Positions 1 to 7,491 of a DNA stretch of 17,049 bases are shown one piece after another. Position 1 is the first letter of the stretch; every line of letters begins with the position of its first letter. The notes under the pieces are model-generated. The model made no database searches, was not told the DNA's origin, and worked only from the letters and a program-made list of their open reading frames with translations. Origin of the DNA: JAKJEP01 sp964580995 (lineage in GTDB: Bacteria; Planctomycetota; Phycisphaerae; Sedimentisphaerales; SM23-30). The stretch lies in contig CAZOMV010000116.1 in the NCBI GenBank assembly GCA_964580995.1, positions 1 to 17,049 of the forward strand, written 5' to 3'. Made by a program: the position numbers and the translations under genes.

Positions 1-135
1 AACAAGGGCGAAATCGCCTGGCGCCAGGGGTTAGATGTCGCCAGAGCCACAAAGGTTGCCGTCAATATCATCGGCGAAATCTGCAACGATTACCCCGTGA
101 AGGTCCGTGCCTGCAATATGGTCCTCTGTGAATAA
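1..135 (+). CDS. C-terminal fragment of an unidentified protein (5' end outside window)
   Basis: Frame 1 is open from the window edge to TAA at 133-135 and gives the last 44 residues of a protein. The tail contains a helix-like stretch (VARATKVAVNIIGE) followed by a short basic strand (YPVKVRA). That resembles the end of many oxidoreductases of the Gfo/Idh/MocA type, but the fragment is too short to assign and no diagnostic motif is visible. It lies 73 bp upstream of the NUDIX gene on the same strand, so the two could be cotranscribed. The continuous reading frame and clean stop support a real coding end; the product is not recognised. Confidence 0.6.
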   Translation, partial: NKGEIAWRQGLDVARATKVAVNIIGEICNDYPVKVRACNMVLCE

Positions 136-208
136 CCTTTCTGGACAGCCTTGCAAAGCAGGGTAGCGGCGGATATTGCTATTGTTATAGTATGTTGAGG
201 TAAAAGCG

Positions 209-730
209 ATGGTTCTTCTGGAAAAGTTTCGTTATTGTCCCGCCTGTAAGGCGGAAAACTTGCGCCGCCGGGACGGCAAATCGCTGGTATGCGATGCCTG
301 CGGCTTTACCTATTTCCAGAACATGGCGGCGGCCGTCGCGGCGATTATCGAGTGCGGCTCGCAAATCCTGCTGACCCGGCGGGCCTTCGATCCCTGCGCC
401 GGCCTGTTGGACCTGCCCGGCGGTTTCATCGATCCCCAGGAAACGGCCGAGGCGGCGCTGCTCCGGGAAATCCGGGAGGAGCTGAGCGTGGAAGTGACCG
501 CCAGCCGCTATCTGACTTCCGCGGCCAATATCTATTTGTATAAAGAGATTTATTACCAAACCCTGGATTTAATTTTTGTCTGTACCGTGGACGATTGGCA
601 GGCGATTCAGCCCCAAGACGATGTGGCGGGTATCCATCTGTTTGAGCGGGCCGAAATCCCCGTGGACCAACTGGCCTTTCCCTCGACCAAAGCAGGCTTG
701 CGGTTTTACCTGCAAAACACCGCTCGTTAA
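209..730 (+). CDS. NUDIX hydrolase with N-terminal zinc ribbon
   Basis: The 173-residue protein begins with a four-cysteine zinc ribbon (CPAC at 10-13 and CDAC at 28-31), followed by a NUDIX fold. The NUDIX box reads GFIDPQE then seven residues then REIREEL, matching G-x5-E-x7-RE-U-x-EE. The usual glycine after REEL is replaced by serine (REELSV), while the metal-binding glutamates are kept. NUDIX enzymes hydrolyse nucleoside diphosphates linked to another moiety; the substrate cannot be read from sequence. The NudC signature SQPWPFPxS is absent, so NADH pyrophosphatase is not favoured. The start is supported by GAGG at 197-200, 8 nt upstream. The stop is 23 bp before the next gene, suggesting cotranscription. 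The protein is predicted to be cytoplasmic, with no signal peptide. Confidence 0.9.
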   Translation: MVLLEKFRYCPACKAENLRRRDGKSLVCDACGFTYFQNMAAAVAAIIECGSQILLTRRAFDPCAGLLDLPGGFIDPQETAEAALLREIREELSVEVTASRYLTSAANIYLYKEIYYQTLDLIFVCTVDDWQAIQPQDDVAGIHLFERAEIPVDQLAFPSTKAGLRFYLQNTAR

Positions 731-738
731 GGTTTTTC

Positions 739-743
739 AGGAG
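739..743 (+). promoter_or_regulatory. Ribosome binding site for the GxGYxYP gene
   Basis: AGGAG lies 10 nt before the ATG at 754 and fixes this start, giving a protein with a complete signal peptide. Confidence 0.7.
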
Positions 744-753
744 AAAAAATCCC

Positions 754-2694
754 ATGAAAAAGTTTGCACAAAAGATAAGTATGGTTTTAGGTGTTGCCGT
801 GATGCTATGCTCACTCGGCAATAGCGGCTGTGCCGCCGAACCAATTGGCCTGTACGATCTCCGTTACGCCGCCCGCATCGACGCAAGCGACCCCGCCCAG
901 GTGAAAATGGCCTGGGACCATTGCCACGCCGCCGCCACGCTGCAAGGGATTGTGAACCGGGATAAGCCGCGACTGTATCTGCGCTTCGTCGATTCCCAGC
1001 ATGGCAGTCAGAATGTCGATGACTACTGGCTGGACAAACTCCGCCAGCCGGGCCAATGGCTGGCCGGGCGGCTAACTAATGAAATTCCAACTATGGTCGA
1101 ACTCATCAAAACCTACCGCCCCTTCCTCAAGGGAGCCGTCGTATATGACCCCAAAGTTACCTCCACCAGCAACGTCGCCTCCGCCATCGCCGGCGTCGAG
1201 GATTTGCTGGCCATTCGCTACGACCCCGCCCCCGACAGTTTATACGCCCAACTGATCCAGTCCGGCCCGAAGCTGCCCGTCAAGGTCTGGCTCCTCCAGC
1301 CGGACGGCCAGTCCCTCTTCACCGGCCAGGGTGAAATCCCCGGCATCCAGCGGCCCTCCACCGGCTCAGCCAAATGCGATGCCTACCTGTGGATGAAGCA
1401 CCGGTACATGGACACCCAAAAATGCAATAACGGCTACGGCGCCTATTATCTCGACCAGTACTGGATGCAAAAACCCCAGTCCGCCGGCCTCAACCATCAC
1501 ACCCTGACCAATCACGATTTCTTTGTCAGTAAGCGGGCCTTCTTTTTCGATCTGAATGTCTGGCCGGACGAGGCCACCATCGAGGACCCGGCCCAGAAAC
1601 CCGGTACCGATCTGGAAACCCTCAAAGAGCTGCTGCTGACGGCCTATAACACCGTCGGCAAAGACAAAATGGTTTACATCGGCGGCTTCCCCGCCTGGGC
1701 CTTCAAATATACCCAGCACGCCGGCGGCAAGCATGGCGACGTCGAGACCGAATGGCGCTATGCCGCCCTCATCAGTGCCTATAACGCATACAAGGACGCC
1801 GACGCCATCGGCTATGGCGCCATGGCCAACGCCTCGTTCTATACCCACTTCCCGCTCAAAAAGAAATATCCCCAGCCATGGGTCACCCATGAACAACTGC
1901 GTCAGCGGGGATACCTGACCGACGATGGCCAGGTGAATTTCGCCGGCCGCGAATTCGTCATTCTCTATGTCGGCGATTACGATGCCGCCTCCTGGGTCTA
2001 TCAGCGAACCATGGACATCTGGGACGACCCGGCCCGCGGCCAGGTCCCGCTCATGTGGTCTATCAGCCCCGTCCTCGAACAGCGGGCCGGCCCAATGCTG
2101 GACTATATGCGGCAAACCGCCACCCCCAACGATTACTTCGCCGCCGCCGATAACGGCGCCGGCTACCTCAACCCCGCCATCCTGCAGGAGCCGCGCCCCA
2201 TCTCCAACCTGCCCAGCGGCCTGGACGCATGGGCAAACCATTGCCTGCCCTACTACCAGCGCTGGGACCTGTCCATCACCGGCTTTATCATCGACGGCGA
2301 CGGCCCCGCCATGAACGACCAGGCTTTCGACTGCTATGCCCGCTTCAGCCCCAACGGCATTGTGCCCCAAAAGGTCCCCGCCACCCTGCTGCACGGCAAT
2401 CTGCCCATCCTCCGCCACGACTGGGACATCAATCAGGAGGACCCGGCCCAGGCCGCCAAAACCCTCGTCCAGCGGATTCAGGGCCGCCAGCCGCTCCATT
2501 TCCACTGGTTCCGCAACATCCTGAAAACCCCCGCCTGGTATGTGCAGGTCCACCAAAATGTCAAAAAGGAATGCCCCCAGGCCGAATTTCTCGACGCCCC
2601 CACCTTCTTCGAGCTGTACCGCATCTACCTGCAAACCACCCCCGACGCCGCCCAGGGCAAAATCAAAATCCCCTGGCCCCACTGGCACCAGTAA
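754..2694 (+). CDS. Secreted GxGYxYP-family putative glycoside hydrolase
   Basis: The 646-residue protein starts with a signal peptide (MKK, then a hydrophobic run to about residue 20, likely cut after GCAA at 25-28). A cysteine is present at 26, but the preceding NSG is not a good lipobox. The N-terminal half carries TLQGIVNRDKPRLYL (62-76), typical of the N-terminal domain of the GxGYxYP family. The C-terminal half carries DAIGYGAMANASFYTHFPL, YVGDYDAASWVYQR and the motif GAGYLNP (468-474), corresponding to the family's G-x-G-Y-x-Y-P with Asn in place of the second Tyr. The family is predicted to have a glycosidase-like barrel and is common in polysaccharide-degrading Bacteroidetes and Planctomycetes; its activity is not established to my knowledge. 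It probably shares a transcript with the NUDIX gene and ends at an intrinsic terminator. Codons end strongly in C, unlike the downstream GH2 gene. Confidence 0.85.
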   Translation: MKKFAQKISMVLGVAVMLCSLGNSGCAAEPIGLYDLRYAARIDASDPAQVKMAWDHCHAAATLQGIVNRDKPRLYLRFVDSQHGSQNVDDYWLDKLRQPGQWLAGRLTNEIPTMVELIKTYRPFLKGAVVYDPKVTSTSNVASAIAGVEDLLAIRYDPAPDSLYAQLIQSGPKLPVKVWLLQPDGQSLFTGQGEIPGIQRPSTGSAKCDAYLWMKHRYMDTQKCNNGYGAYYLDQYWMQKPQSAGLNHHTLTNHDFFVSKRAFFFDLNVWPDEATIEDPAQKPGTDLETLKELLLTAYNTVGKDKMVYIGGFPAWAFKYTQHAGGKHGDVETEWRYAALISAYNAYKDADAIGYGAMANASFYTHFPLKKKYPQPWVTHEQLRQRGYLTDDGQVNFAGREFVILYVGDYDAASWVYQRTMDIWDDPARGQVPLMWSISPVLEQRAGPMLDYMRQTATPNDYFAAADNGAGYLNPAILQEPRPISNLPSGLDAWANHCLPYYQRWDLSITGFIIDGDGPAMNDQAFDCYARFSPNGIVPQKVPATLLHGNLPILRHDWDINQEDPAQAAKTLVQRIQGRQPLHFHWFRNILKTPAWYVQVHQNVKKECPQAEFLDAPTFFELYRIYLQTTPDAAQGKIKIPWPHWHQ

Positions 2695-2701
2695 CAGTAG
2701 C

Positions 2702-2723
2702 GTATGCTCCGCATACTTTTTTT
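2702..2723 (+). terminator. Rho-independent terminator after the GxGYxYP gene
   Basis: A perfect 6-bp stem (GTATGC at 2702-2707, GCATAC at 2711-2716) with a TCC loop is followed at once by seven T residues (2717-2723), 8 nt after the stop codon. This is a standard intrinsic terminator. Confidence 0.85.
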
Positions 2724-2770
2724 ACCATTTATAGGCCTTTATTACCTACGTTTCGGACCATACAGTGCCC

Positions 2771-2827
2771 GGCGGAAGCGCCATATTACATTCCAACCTC
2801 GCGTCGTTAAATGGGCCTCTCGGCCCA
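2771..2827 (+). repeat. Structured repeat copy R1
   Basis: Upstream element GGCGGAAGCGCC at 2771-2782, a 17-nt spacer, CGCGTCG at 2800-2806, an A/T-rich link, then a perfect hairpin: TGGGCC (2812-2817), loop TCTC, GGCCCA (2822-2827). It shares this layout with R2, R3, R5 and R6. Confidence 0.75.
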
Positions 2828-2852
2828 CCTTTCCACCGCAGGTGGAGAGGTG
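2826..2852. repeat. Two-part hairpin overlapping the end of R1
   Basis: CACCT (2826-2830) pairs with AGGTG (2848-2852), and CCACC (2833-2837) pairs with GGTGG (2841-2845) around a 3-nt GCA loop. A 2x2 internal loop separates the two stems. The outer stem shares bases 2826-2827 with the R1 hairpin, so the two structures compete slightly at their junction. Confidence 0.5.
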
Positions 2853-2881
2853 TTCTTATCCACCTCCATATTGTCTGACGC

Positions 2882-2944
2882 AGCGACTAACAGGAGCGTC
2901 TGCTTACCAACCATGCTCGCGGCGTAATAAGAGCCTCTCGGCTC
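2882..2944 (+). repeat. Structured repeat copy R2
   Basis: Upstream element AGCGACTAACAGGAGCGTC at 2882-2900, a spacer of exactly 17 nt, CGCGGCG at 2918-2924, TAATAA, then hairpin GAGCC (2931-2935), loop TCTC, GGCTC (2940-2944). The stem differs from R1 at paired positions but still pairs fully. Confidence 0.75.
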
Positions 2945-3160
2945 CCCAACCTGATCCATCGTTTGTATCTTTTTTCTTCGGTCGGTTCCATCGGCCACTC
3001 CTTACTTGGTTGCCAATACTACTATCGAACCATCGTGGCACTCCGCTCCCAAAAAAAGCCTTGCAGGAAATATGAAAACAGGTATTATGAACATAAATGG
3101 TACTTTTAAGGCTGGGTGCGTTAACTAGTCATTGAGAAAATTCAGGCCTAAAGACTTACG

Positions 3161-6100
3161 ATGAACAAAAGGATTAACAAAATGCGAAAGGCGTTGCAGT
3201 GTGTATTGGTTGTGATCTTTTTTGTGGGTATTCAATGTGTTGCAGCAGATCATTTGACAAAATCTGTTGCCGGTGCGGTTTTGTCGCTGGATGGCGATGA
3301 TTGGTTGTTGGCAACGGATGCGGAGAATGTGGGGCGGGAGCAGGGATGGTTTAATGATCCGAGGGAGCAGGCGAAAGCAGTCGCGGTACCAAATGTAATA
3401 CAGTTCGATTTTCCACGGTATCATGGAGTTGTGTGGTACTGGAAGGATTTTGTCGCGTCGGTGAATCCACATAAAGGCGGGCGGTATTTGATCAAATTTG
3501 AGCTGGTGGATTATAAGGCGGATGTGTGGGTGAACGGTATTTTTATCGGCAGCCATGAGACGGCGGATGGTTCGTTTGTTTTTGATATTACTGATGCCGT
3601 GAAATCAGGGCAGGAGAATCGGTTGGCGGTGCGAGTGTTGAATCCGACGAATACGGCGATTGACGGGATGACATTGAATGAGACGCCGCATCGGAATAAA
3701 CGGATTCCTACAACGCCGGGCTGTGACGCGAATCATGGCGGGATTCAGGATTCGGTTTTTTTGATGATGGTACCGGCGGTATATATCGCGGATGTGTATG
3801 TGGTGCCGAATTCGAAGACGGGCGTGATCGAGTTGGAATCGAAGGTGATCAATACAAACCGGGAATCGAGCAATGCGAATCTACAGTTTGTGGTTTCGAC
3901 GGCTCGTTTTGGTCAGGTTGTGGTTACTACGCAGCGGCAAGAAAAATTGGCCAGTGGTGAAAATATAATTTCGTCTCAGGTGAAAGTGGAGAATCCGCGA
4001 TTGTGGGATGTGGAAGATCCGTTTTTGTACCGGTTGACCGCACGTGTTGCGGAAGAAAATTCGCAGTCATTTGATGAATTTTCCACGCGCTGCGGATTTC
4101 GTGATTTTCGGTATGAGGACGGCTGGTTTCGGTTGAATGGCCGACGGATTTTTTTGAAGTGTTCTCATACGGGGAATTGTTTTCCGGTTGGCATCCATCG
4201 GCCTTATACGCAGGATCTGATGAATCGGGATTTATTGAATCTGAAGGCGATGGGTTTCAATGCCGTTCGGTATATAGCCGGAGTCGGTTTTCGGGAAAAT
4301 ATCGATTATTGTGATGAGATCGGTCTGATGGTTTATGAAGAGCCGTATGCCGCGTGGAATATGTCTTATTCAGATCAGTTTGCGTATCGATTTGATCTGT
4401 CGCATACAAATATGATTTTACGGGATCGGAATCACCCCAGTATCACGATGTGGGGTCTTTTGAATGAAACACCGGATGGGCCGGTATTTCGTCATGCGGT
4501 GAAGACGTTGAAGCTGGTTCGGTCGCTAGATATGAATCGGCTGGTCTTTCTCAGTAGCGGGCGCTGGGATAACGTAAAAAATGAGCCGCTCAATTTGCCC
4601 GAAGGACTGGTCGGCTGGAAATCGGCAGATGGCTTAGAACCATGTGTGCTATACAACGGAAGTGGCAAACGGATCGAGTTTAGTCAGGTCATTAATGAAC
4701 CGGGCCGATTTTCATTTCATCCGGGTCCTGACGGGGAGTATAGTGCAGTTCGCTGGACGGTACCGGAGAATGATTCATTTAAAGTGGCGGCGAAGTTCAT
4801 TGATATTTCGGAGCAGCGAGCGACGACGGATGTACATGTCTTACATAACGGAAAAGTCTTGTTTGATGGGTATTTGAATGTCAACGGAGAAGCCAGAGAG
4901 AGCCTTTTTAGTGATAGTCTAAAACTACAAAAAGGGGATACCCTTACTTTTGTGGTAGGGTATGGAAATGGTCATTATGGGGCTGATTCTACGGGGCTGG
5001 AGATTCAGATCTCCTCACCTAAAGGGGATGTGTATGATGTGGCGAAGGATTATTCGGATACAGATAATCCGAATGGCAACTGGCAATATGGGATGCTTGC
5101 CCCGGGGGAGACGCCCGATAGCGGTACGTTTTCGTTATATACACATTCGCTTCGAGAACCGGCCGGGACGATCGGAACCCTGAGTAATCCCGGTTCGCTC
5201 GTATGGGAGGATGTACTGGACGATCATCATCCGTATTTGAGGGCACCCCTCTCCGCCAATGAGATTAACCTGTTTCGTACATACGGTAGTCCGGAGAAAC
5301 ATTATTTCGCTTCCGAGTGCGGTGTAGGTTCCGGTAATAACTGGGCTCGTCTGCTTCGCTTGTATCAGCAGTATGGCGGGGCGCATACGGAAGCCTATGA
5401 TTTGATGCAGGGATATTTGAATGGTTTTATGGGTGACTGGGATCATTGGAAAATGGACGAAATCTTTATGGATCCGGATGATTTCTTCAATCAGACGATT
5501 GCTCGCATGGCCAGTCAGCGGAAGATTAACTGGAACGCGATTCGCGGCAATCCGAATATGGCTGGTTTTAATTTGACCGGTGCCGTGGACCAAGGGCTGC
5601 CGTCCGCTTCCGAAGGATTGACAACTGCGTTTCGCGAGCTGAAGCCGGGTACGATGGATGTGATGTTTGATTGCAACGCGAAGTTGCGTCTTTGTCTCTT
5701 TGCGGAGCCGGCGAATATATATCGAGGTTCGCCGATCAAGTTGGATGTGGTTTTAGCGAATGAAGATGACTTGAAGCCAGGTACCTATCCGGTTCGCTTG
5801 CAAGTGATTGGTCCGGATCATTTGCGTGTGTTGGACCGTACGATTGACATTGATGTGCCGGAAGCGATAGATGGTAAAGAGCCGTCGTTGGCATATCCGG
5901 TGTTAAGTGAGGATATGGTCATTGATGGTCCGACGGGGCGGTATCAGTTTTTGGCCCGGTTTGTGCAAGGGGCTGGAGCGGCTGGTGGTGACAATGAATT
6001 TTATGTGACGGATTCCGCGGATATGCCCAAAGTTGAGGCGGAAGTGGTGTTGTGGGGTGATGATCCGGGGCTGGAGAAATGGCTGGGTGAAAATGGAATC

Positions 6101-6769
6101 CGCTGCCGGAAGTTTGATCCGGCGGTAACGGACAAGCGAGAGTTGATTTTAGCTTCGACCAAGCCGCAAGCGCCGGGGGGAGCGGAAGCTTTTGCTGATC
6201 TAGCCACTCGTATTGCTAGAGGTTCATCGGTAGTATTTCTTTCACCGGATATCTTTGCCGGTCCTAATGGAACGACACACTGGGTTCCTTTGAAAAATAA
6301 GGGTAGCGTAGGTGATACTTCTCGCTGGTTGTATCACGCCGATGACTGGGCGAAGAATCACCCGATTTTCGATGGCCTGCAGATCGGTCTGCTGGATTAT
6401 ACGATCTATCGCGATATCATTCCCAATCAGATCTGGCGGGGCCAGCAGATTCCCGCTGAAGCAGTGGCCGGTTCCCATGTTACCTGTTTAGGGTATGATG
6501 GTGGGCTGCTGAATTCCGTACAGGAGTTGGGAGCTGGCCGGTTTATATTGAATACGCTGTGGATACGGCGTAACCTGGGATTGCTATCCGAAAATGAAGA
6601 AACGGTTATAAATAGCCAAACCGTAACGGTAGAGCGAAGCTTAAAACAAGTTCCTGCGGCGGAGCGATTGCTTCGAAATATGTTGAACTACATGGTACGA
6701 GATATTGACAAACCTGTTGCGGATTTACCGACCGATTTCACCGAGCAGTTAAATGCAATGGGATATTAA
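3161..6769 (+). CDS. Secreted glycoside hydrolase family 2 enzyme with an inserted jelly-roll-like domain
   Basis: The 1202-residue protein has a signal peptide (basic start, hydrophobic core about 12-28). An N-terminal GH2 sugar-binding domain follows (about 40-175, with VVWYWKDF and DYKADVWVNGIFIGSH), then an immunoglobulin-like domain, then a TIM barrel from about residue 315. The likely acid/base is E436 in MWGLLNE and the likely nucleophile is E719 in FASECG. GH2 enzymes hydrolyse beta-linked galactosides, glucuronides, mannosides and similar; the substrate is not evident. Residues about 490-625, between the two catalytic glutamates, form an extra beta-rich domain (FHPGPDGEYSAVRW, TTDVHVLHNGKVLFDG, DTLTFVVGYG) of a type often seen in planctomycete secreted proteins. 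A long C-terminal region (about 830-1200) appears accessory. The start is uncertain: ATG at 3182 has AAAAGGA 7 nt upstream (3168-3174) and keeps the signal peptide, while ATG at 3161 has a weak site. Confidence 0.88.
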   Translation: MNKRINKMRKALQCVLVVIFFVGIQCVAADHLTKSVAGAVLSLDGDDWLLATDAENVGREQGWFNDPREQAKAVAVPNVIQFDFPRYHGVVWYWKDFVASVNPHKGGRYLIKFELVDYKADVWVNGIFIGSHETADGSFVFDITDAVKSGQENRLAVRVLNPTNTAIDGMTLNETPHRNKRIPTTPGCDANHGGIQDSVFLMMVPAVYIADVYVVPNSKTGVIELESKVINTNRESSNANLQFVVSTARFGQVVVTTQRQEKLASGENIISSQVKVENPRLWDVEDPFLYRLTARVAEENSQSFDEFSTRCGFRDFRYEDGWFRLNGRRIFLKCSHTGNCFPVGIHRPYTQDLMNRDLLNLKAMGFNAVRYIAGVGFRENIDYCDEIGLMVYEEPYAAWNMSYSDQFAYRFDLSHTNMILRDRNHPSITMWGLLNETPDGPVFRHAVKTLKLVRSLDMNRLVFLSSGRWDNVKNEPLNLPEGLVGWKSADGLEPCVLYNGSGKRIEFSQVINEPGRFSFHPGPDGEYSAVRWTVPENDSFKVAAKFIDISEQRATTDVHVLHNGKVLFDGYLNVNGEARESLFSDSLKLQKGDTLTFVVGYGNGHYGADSTGLEIQISSPKGDVYDVAKDYSDTDNPNGNWQYGMLAPGETPDSGTFSLYTHSLREPAGTIGTLSNPGSLVWEDVLDDHHPYLRAPLSANEINLFRTYGSPEKHYFASECGVGSGNNWARLLRLYQQYGGAHTEAYDLMQGYLNGFMGDWDHWKMDEIFMDPDDFFNQTIARMASQRKINWNAIRGNPNMAGFNLTGAVDQGLPSASEGLTTAFRELKPGTMDVMFDCNAKLRLCLFAEPANIYRGSPIKLDVVLANEDDLKPGTYPVRLQVIGPDHLRVLDRTIDIDVPEAIDGKEPSLAYPVLSEDMVIDGPTGRYQFLARFVQGAGAAGGDNEFYVTDSADMPKVEAEVVLWGDDPGLEKWLGENGIRCRKFDPAVTDKRELILASTKPQAPGGAEAFADLATRIARGSSVVFLSPDIFAGPNGTTHWVPLKNKGSVGDTSRWLYHADDWAKNHPIFDGLQIGLLDYTIYRDIIPNQIWRGQQIPAEAVAGSHVTCLGYDGGLLNSVQELGAGRFILNTLWIRRNLGLLSENEETVINSQTVTVERSLKQVPAAERLLRNMLNYMVRDIDKPVADLPTDFTEQLNAMGY

Positions 6770-6797
6770 GTACTTTCGTACTTTTGTTGCTGTTTTA
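6768..6797 (+). terminator. Possible weak terminator after the GH2 gene
   Basis: AAGTAC (6768-6773), loop TTTC, GTACTT (6778-6783), followed by a T-rich but interrupted tail. The stem overlaps the stop codon. It is modest in strength and A/T-rich. Confidence 0.4.
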
Positions 6798-6834
6798 ACG
6801 GCTGGAGCCAGAGCTTCGAGCAGCACGAAACAAA

Positions 6835-6847
6835 GGGGTCAGACCCC
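6835..6847. repeat. GGGGTCAGACCCC palindrome (REP-like)
   Basis: Six bases on each side (GGGGTC and GACCCC) pair around a single A, and a GATTTTT tail follows. From general knowledge, this palindrome recurs in intergenic DNA of many environmental bacteria and has been associated with REP-type elements. It could also act as a weak terminator for the GH2 transcript. Only one copy lies in the window. Confidence 0.5.
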
Positions 6848-7034
6848 GATTTTTCTTATACTGTCCCTTATATTTCTTTCCGTCCCTCTGCCCGCCACGA
6901 AACCACTAAACTTATTCACCACACTATGCATAGAATCTGCGTTCCGCCTTTCGCGTTTCACCATCGCCAGCCGTCTGCCCGTTTCCTCGTACTTGTTCCG
7001 CTCATACCCCTCATCATAATTCCCCCCGTCTCCC

Positions 7035-7145
7035 CCCGTCAACAGCTATTTTCTCCCGGACCTCTCCTCAATAACCATAAACCGTAAACCATTCTCTAAT
7101 TCAAAATTCGTAATTCGTAATTTCTTCTCCGCCCCCCAGCCTTTT
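7035..7145 (-). repeat. Dispersed module B, left copy
   Basis: Read on the minus strand, this matches the plus-strand module at 16591-16711. Both have a GGCTGGGGG-like start, a G-rich run, GAAATTAC followed by repeated AATTACGAATT, and later GGGAGA(A/G)AATAGC(T/C)GTTGAC with purine-rich flanks. The copies are diverged but collinear. Confidence 0.6.
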
Positions 7146-7454
7146 CCCCTTCTTCATCTGGTCGGGTTGAAAGCAATATTTTCCCAGCCTTTTCACCATC
7201 TTTTCAAGCCAAGTATCATTTACTTTCACGGGGGGAAGACGGTCCCGATTGTTGATCGGGATGCGTCCGAGTCCGAAAAACTCCTTCAACCAACCGTCCC
7301 ACCCCTCCGACCATGAGGCGGTGAGCCAGTCTTTCTTCCCGTCCGATTTGTCGGATTTGTCAGATTTGTCCGACTTTCCTATGCTGTTAATCTGGGCAAT
7401 TTCCCCCATCGGATTGATTGTGGCAGCAAACAGCGTGAGCGTCGGTTGGGTCAA
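7101..7454 (-). CDS. Doubtful hypothetical ORF, possibly decayed
   Basis: A 117-codon frame with no recognised domain. It starts at TTG (7452-7454), with an internal ATG 15 codons later. Its two ends are made of repeat DNA: the N-terminal codons overlap the upstream element of R3, and the C-terminal GGGEEITNYEF is the translation of module B. A KSD tetrad (SDKSDKSDKSD) comes from a 9-bp tandem repeat. The middle (about residues 45-105, with WLKEFFGLGRIPINN and TWLEKMVKRLGKYC) has protein-like composition and could be a remnant of a gene into which repeats inserted. No ribosome binding site stands out. Confidence 0.2.
   Translation of the reverse strand: MTQPTLTLFAATINPMGEIAQINSIGKSDKSDKSDKSDGKKDWLTASWSEGWDGWLKEFFGLGRIPINNRDRLPPVKVNDTWLEKMVKRLGKYCFQPDQMKKGKRLGGGEEITNYEF
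7243..7261. repeat. TCCCGAT/ATCGGGA inverted repeat
   Basis: TCCCGAT (7243-7249), loop TGTTG, ATCGGGA (7255-7261): a perfect 7-bp stem within the doubtful ORF. It has no T-tract, so it is not terminator-like. Confidence 0.5.
7342..7377. repeat. 9-bp tandem repeat, four units
   Basis: Units TCCGATTTG, TCGGATTTG, TCAGATTTG and TCCGACTTT run head to tail. On the minus strand, in the frame of the doubtful ORF, they encode repeated Lys-Ser-Asp. Confidence 0.7.
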
Positions 7455-7487
7455 GTGCCCGCGGCGCGAAAATGGGCCTCTTGGCCC
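7429..7487 (+). repeat. Structured repeat copy R3
   Basis: AACAGCGTGAGCGTC at 7429-7443, a 16-nt spacer, CGCGGCG at 7460-7466, CGAAAAT, then hairpin GGGCC (7474-7478), loop TCTT, GGCCC (7483-7487). It abuts the phased T-tract module, whose CACGTG begins 4 nt later. Confidence 0.75.
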
Positions 7488-7491
7488 TTGT

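Larger units (their letters stand above)
2724..3160. other. Gene-free region carrying structured repeats R1 and R2
   Basis: About 440 bp between the terminator and the GH2 start. It holds two copies of the structured repeat family, described separately, and a further strong hairpin at 2826-2852. Open frames here, such as one at 2704-3075, have no ribosome binding site, run through the terminator and the repeats, and translate to low-complexity sequence, so no gene is called. No convincing promoter for the GH2 gene was recognised. Confidence 0.6.

Noticed and set aside
1004..1056. Lipoprotein signal in the GxGYxYP protein (Cys26)
   Set aside because: The residues before the cysteine (NSG) do not fit the lipobox, which needs Leu or a similar residue at -3; ordinary signal-peptidase cleavage is more likely. 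The cysteine codon is near 829, not in the span listed here.
1366..2688. A 440-codon open frame on the minus strand across the GxGYxYP gene
   Set aside because: It is the antisense shadow of a C-rich gene, with Gly/Val-rich low-information translation, no ribosome binding site and no domain.
2771..2944. A known riboswitch upstream of the GH2 gene
   Set aside because: No known aptamer pattern was recognised, and the same element also lies away from gene starts, so it behaves as a dispersed repeat.
2771..2945. Integron attC sites as an explanation for R1 and R2
   Set aside because: There are no RYYYAAC/GTTRRRY core sites, no cassette ORFs and no integron integrase; the stems are too short.
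2704..3075. 123-codon plus-strand frame after the GxGYxYP gene
   Set aside because: It begins inside the terminator stem and runs through R1, its neighbouring hairpin and R2; it has no ribosome binding site and no family resemblance.
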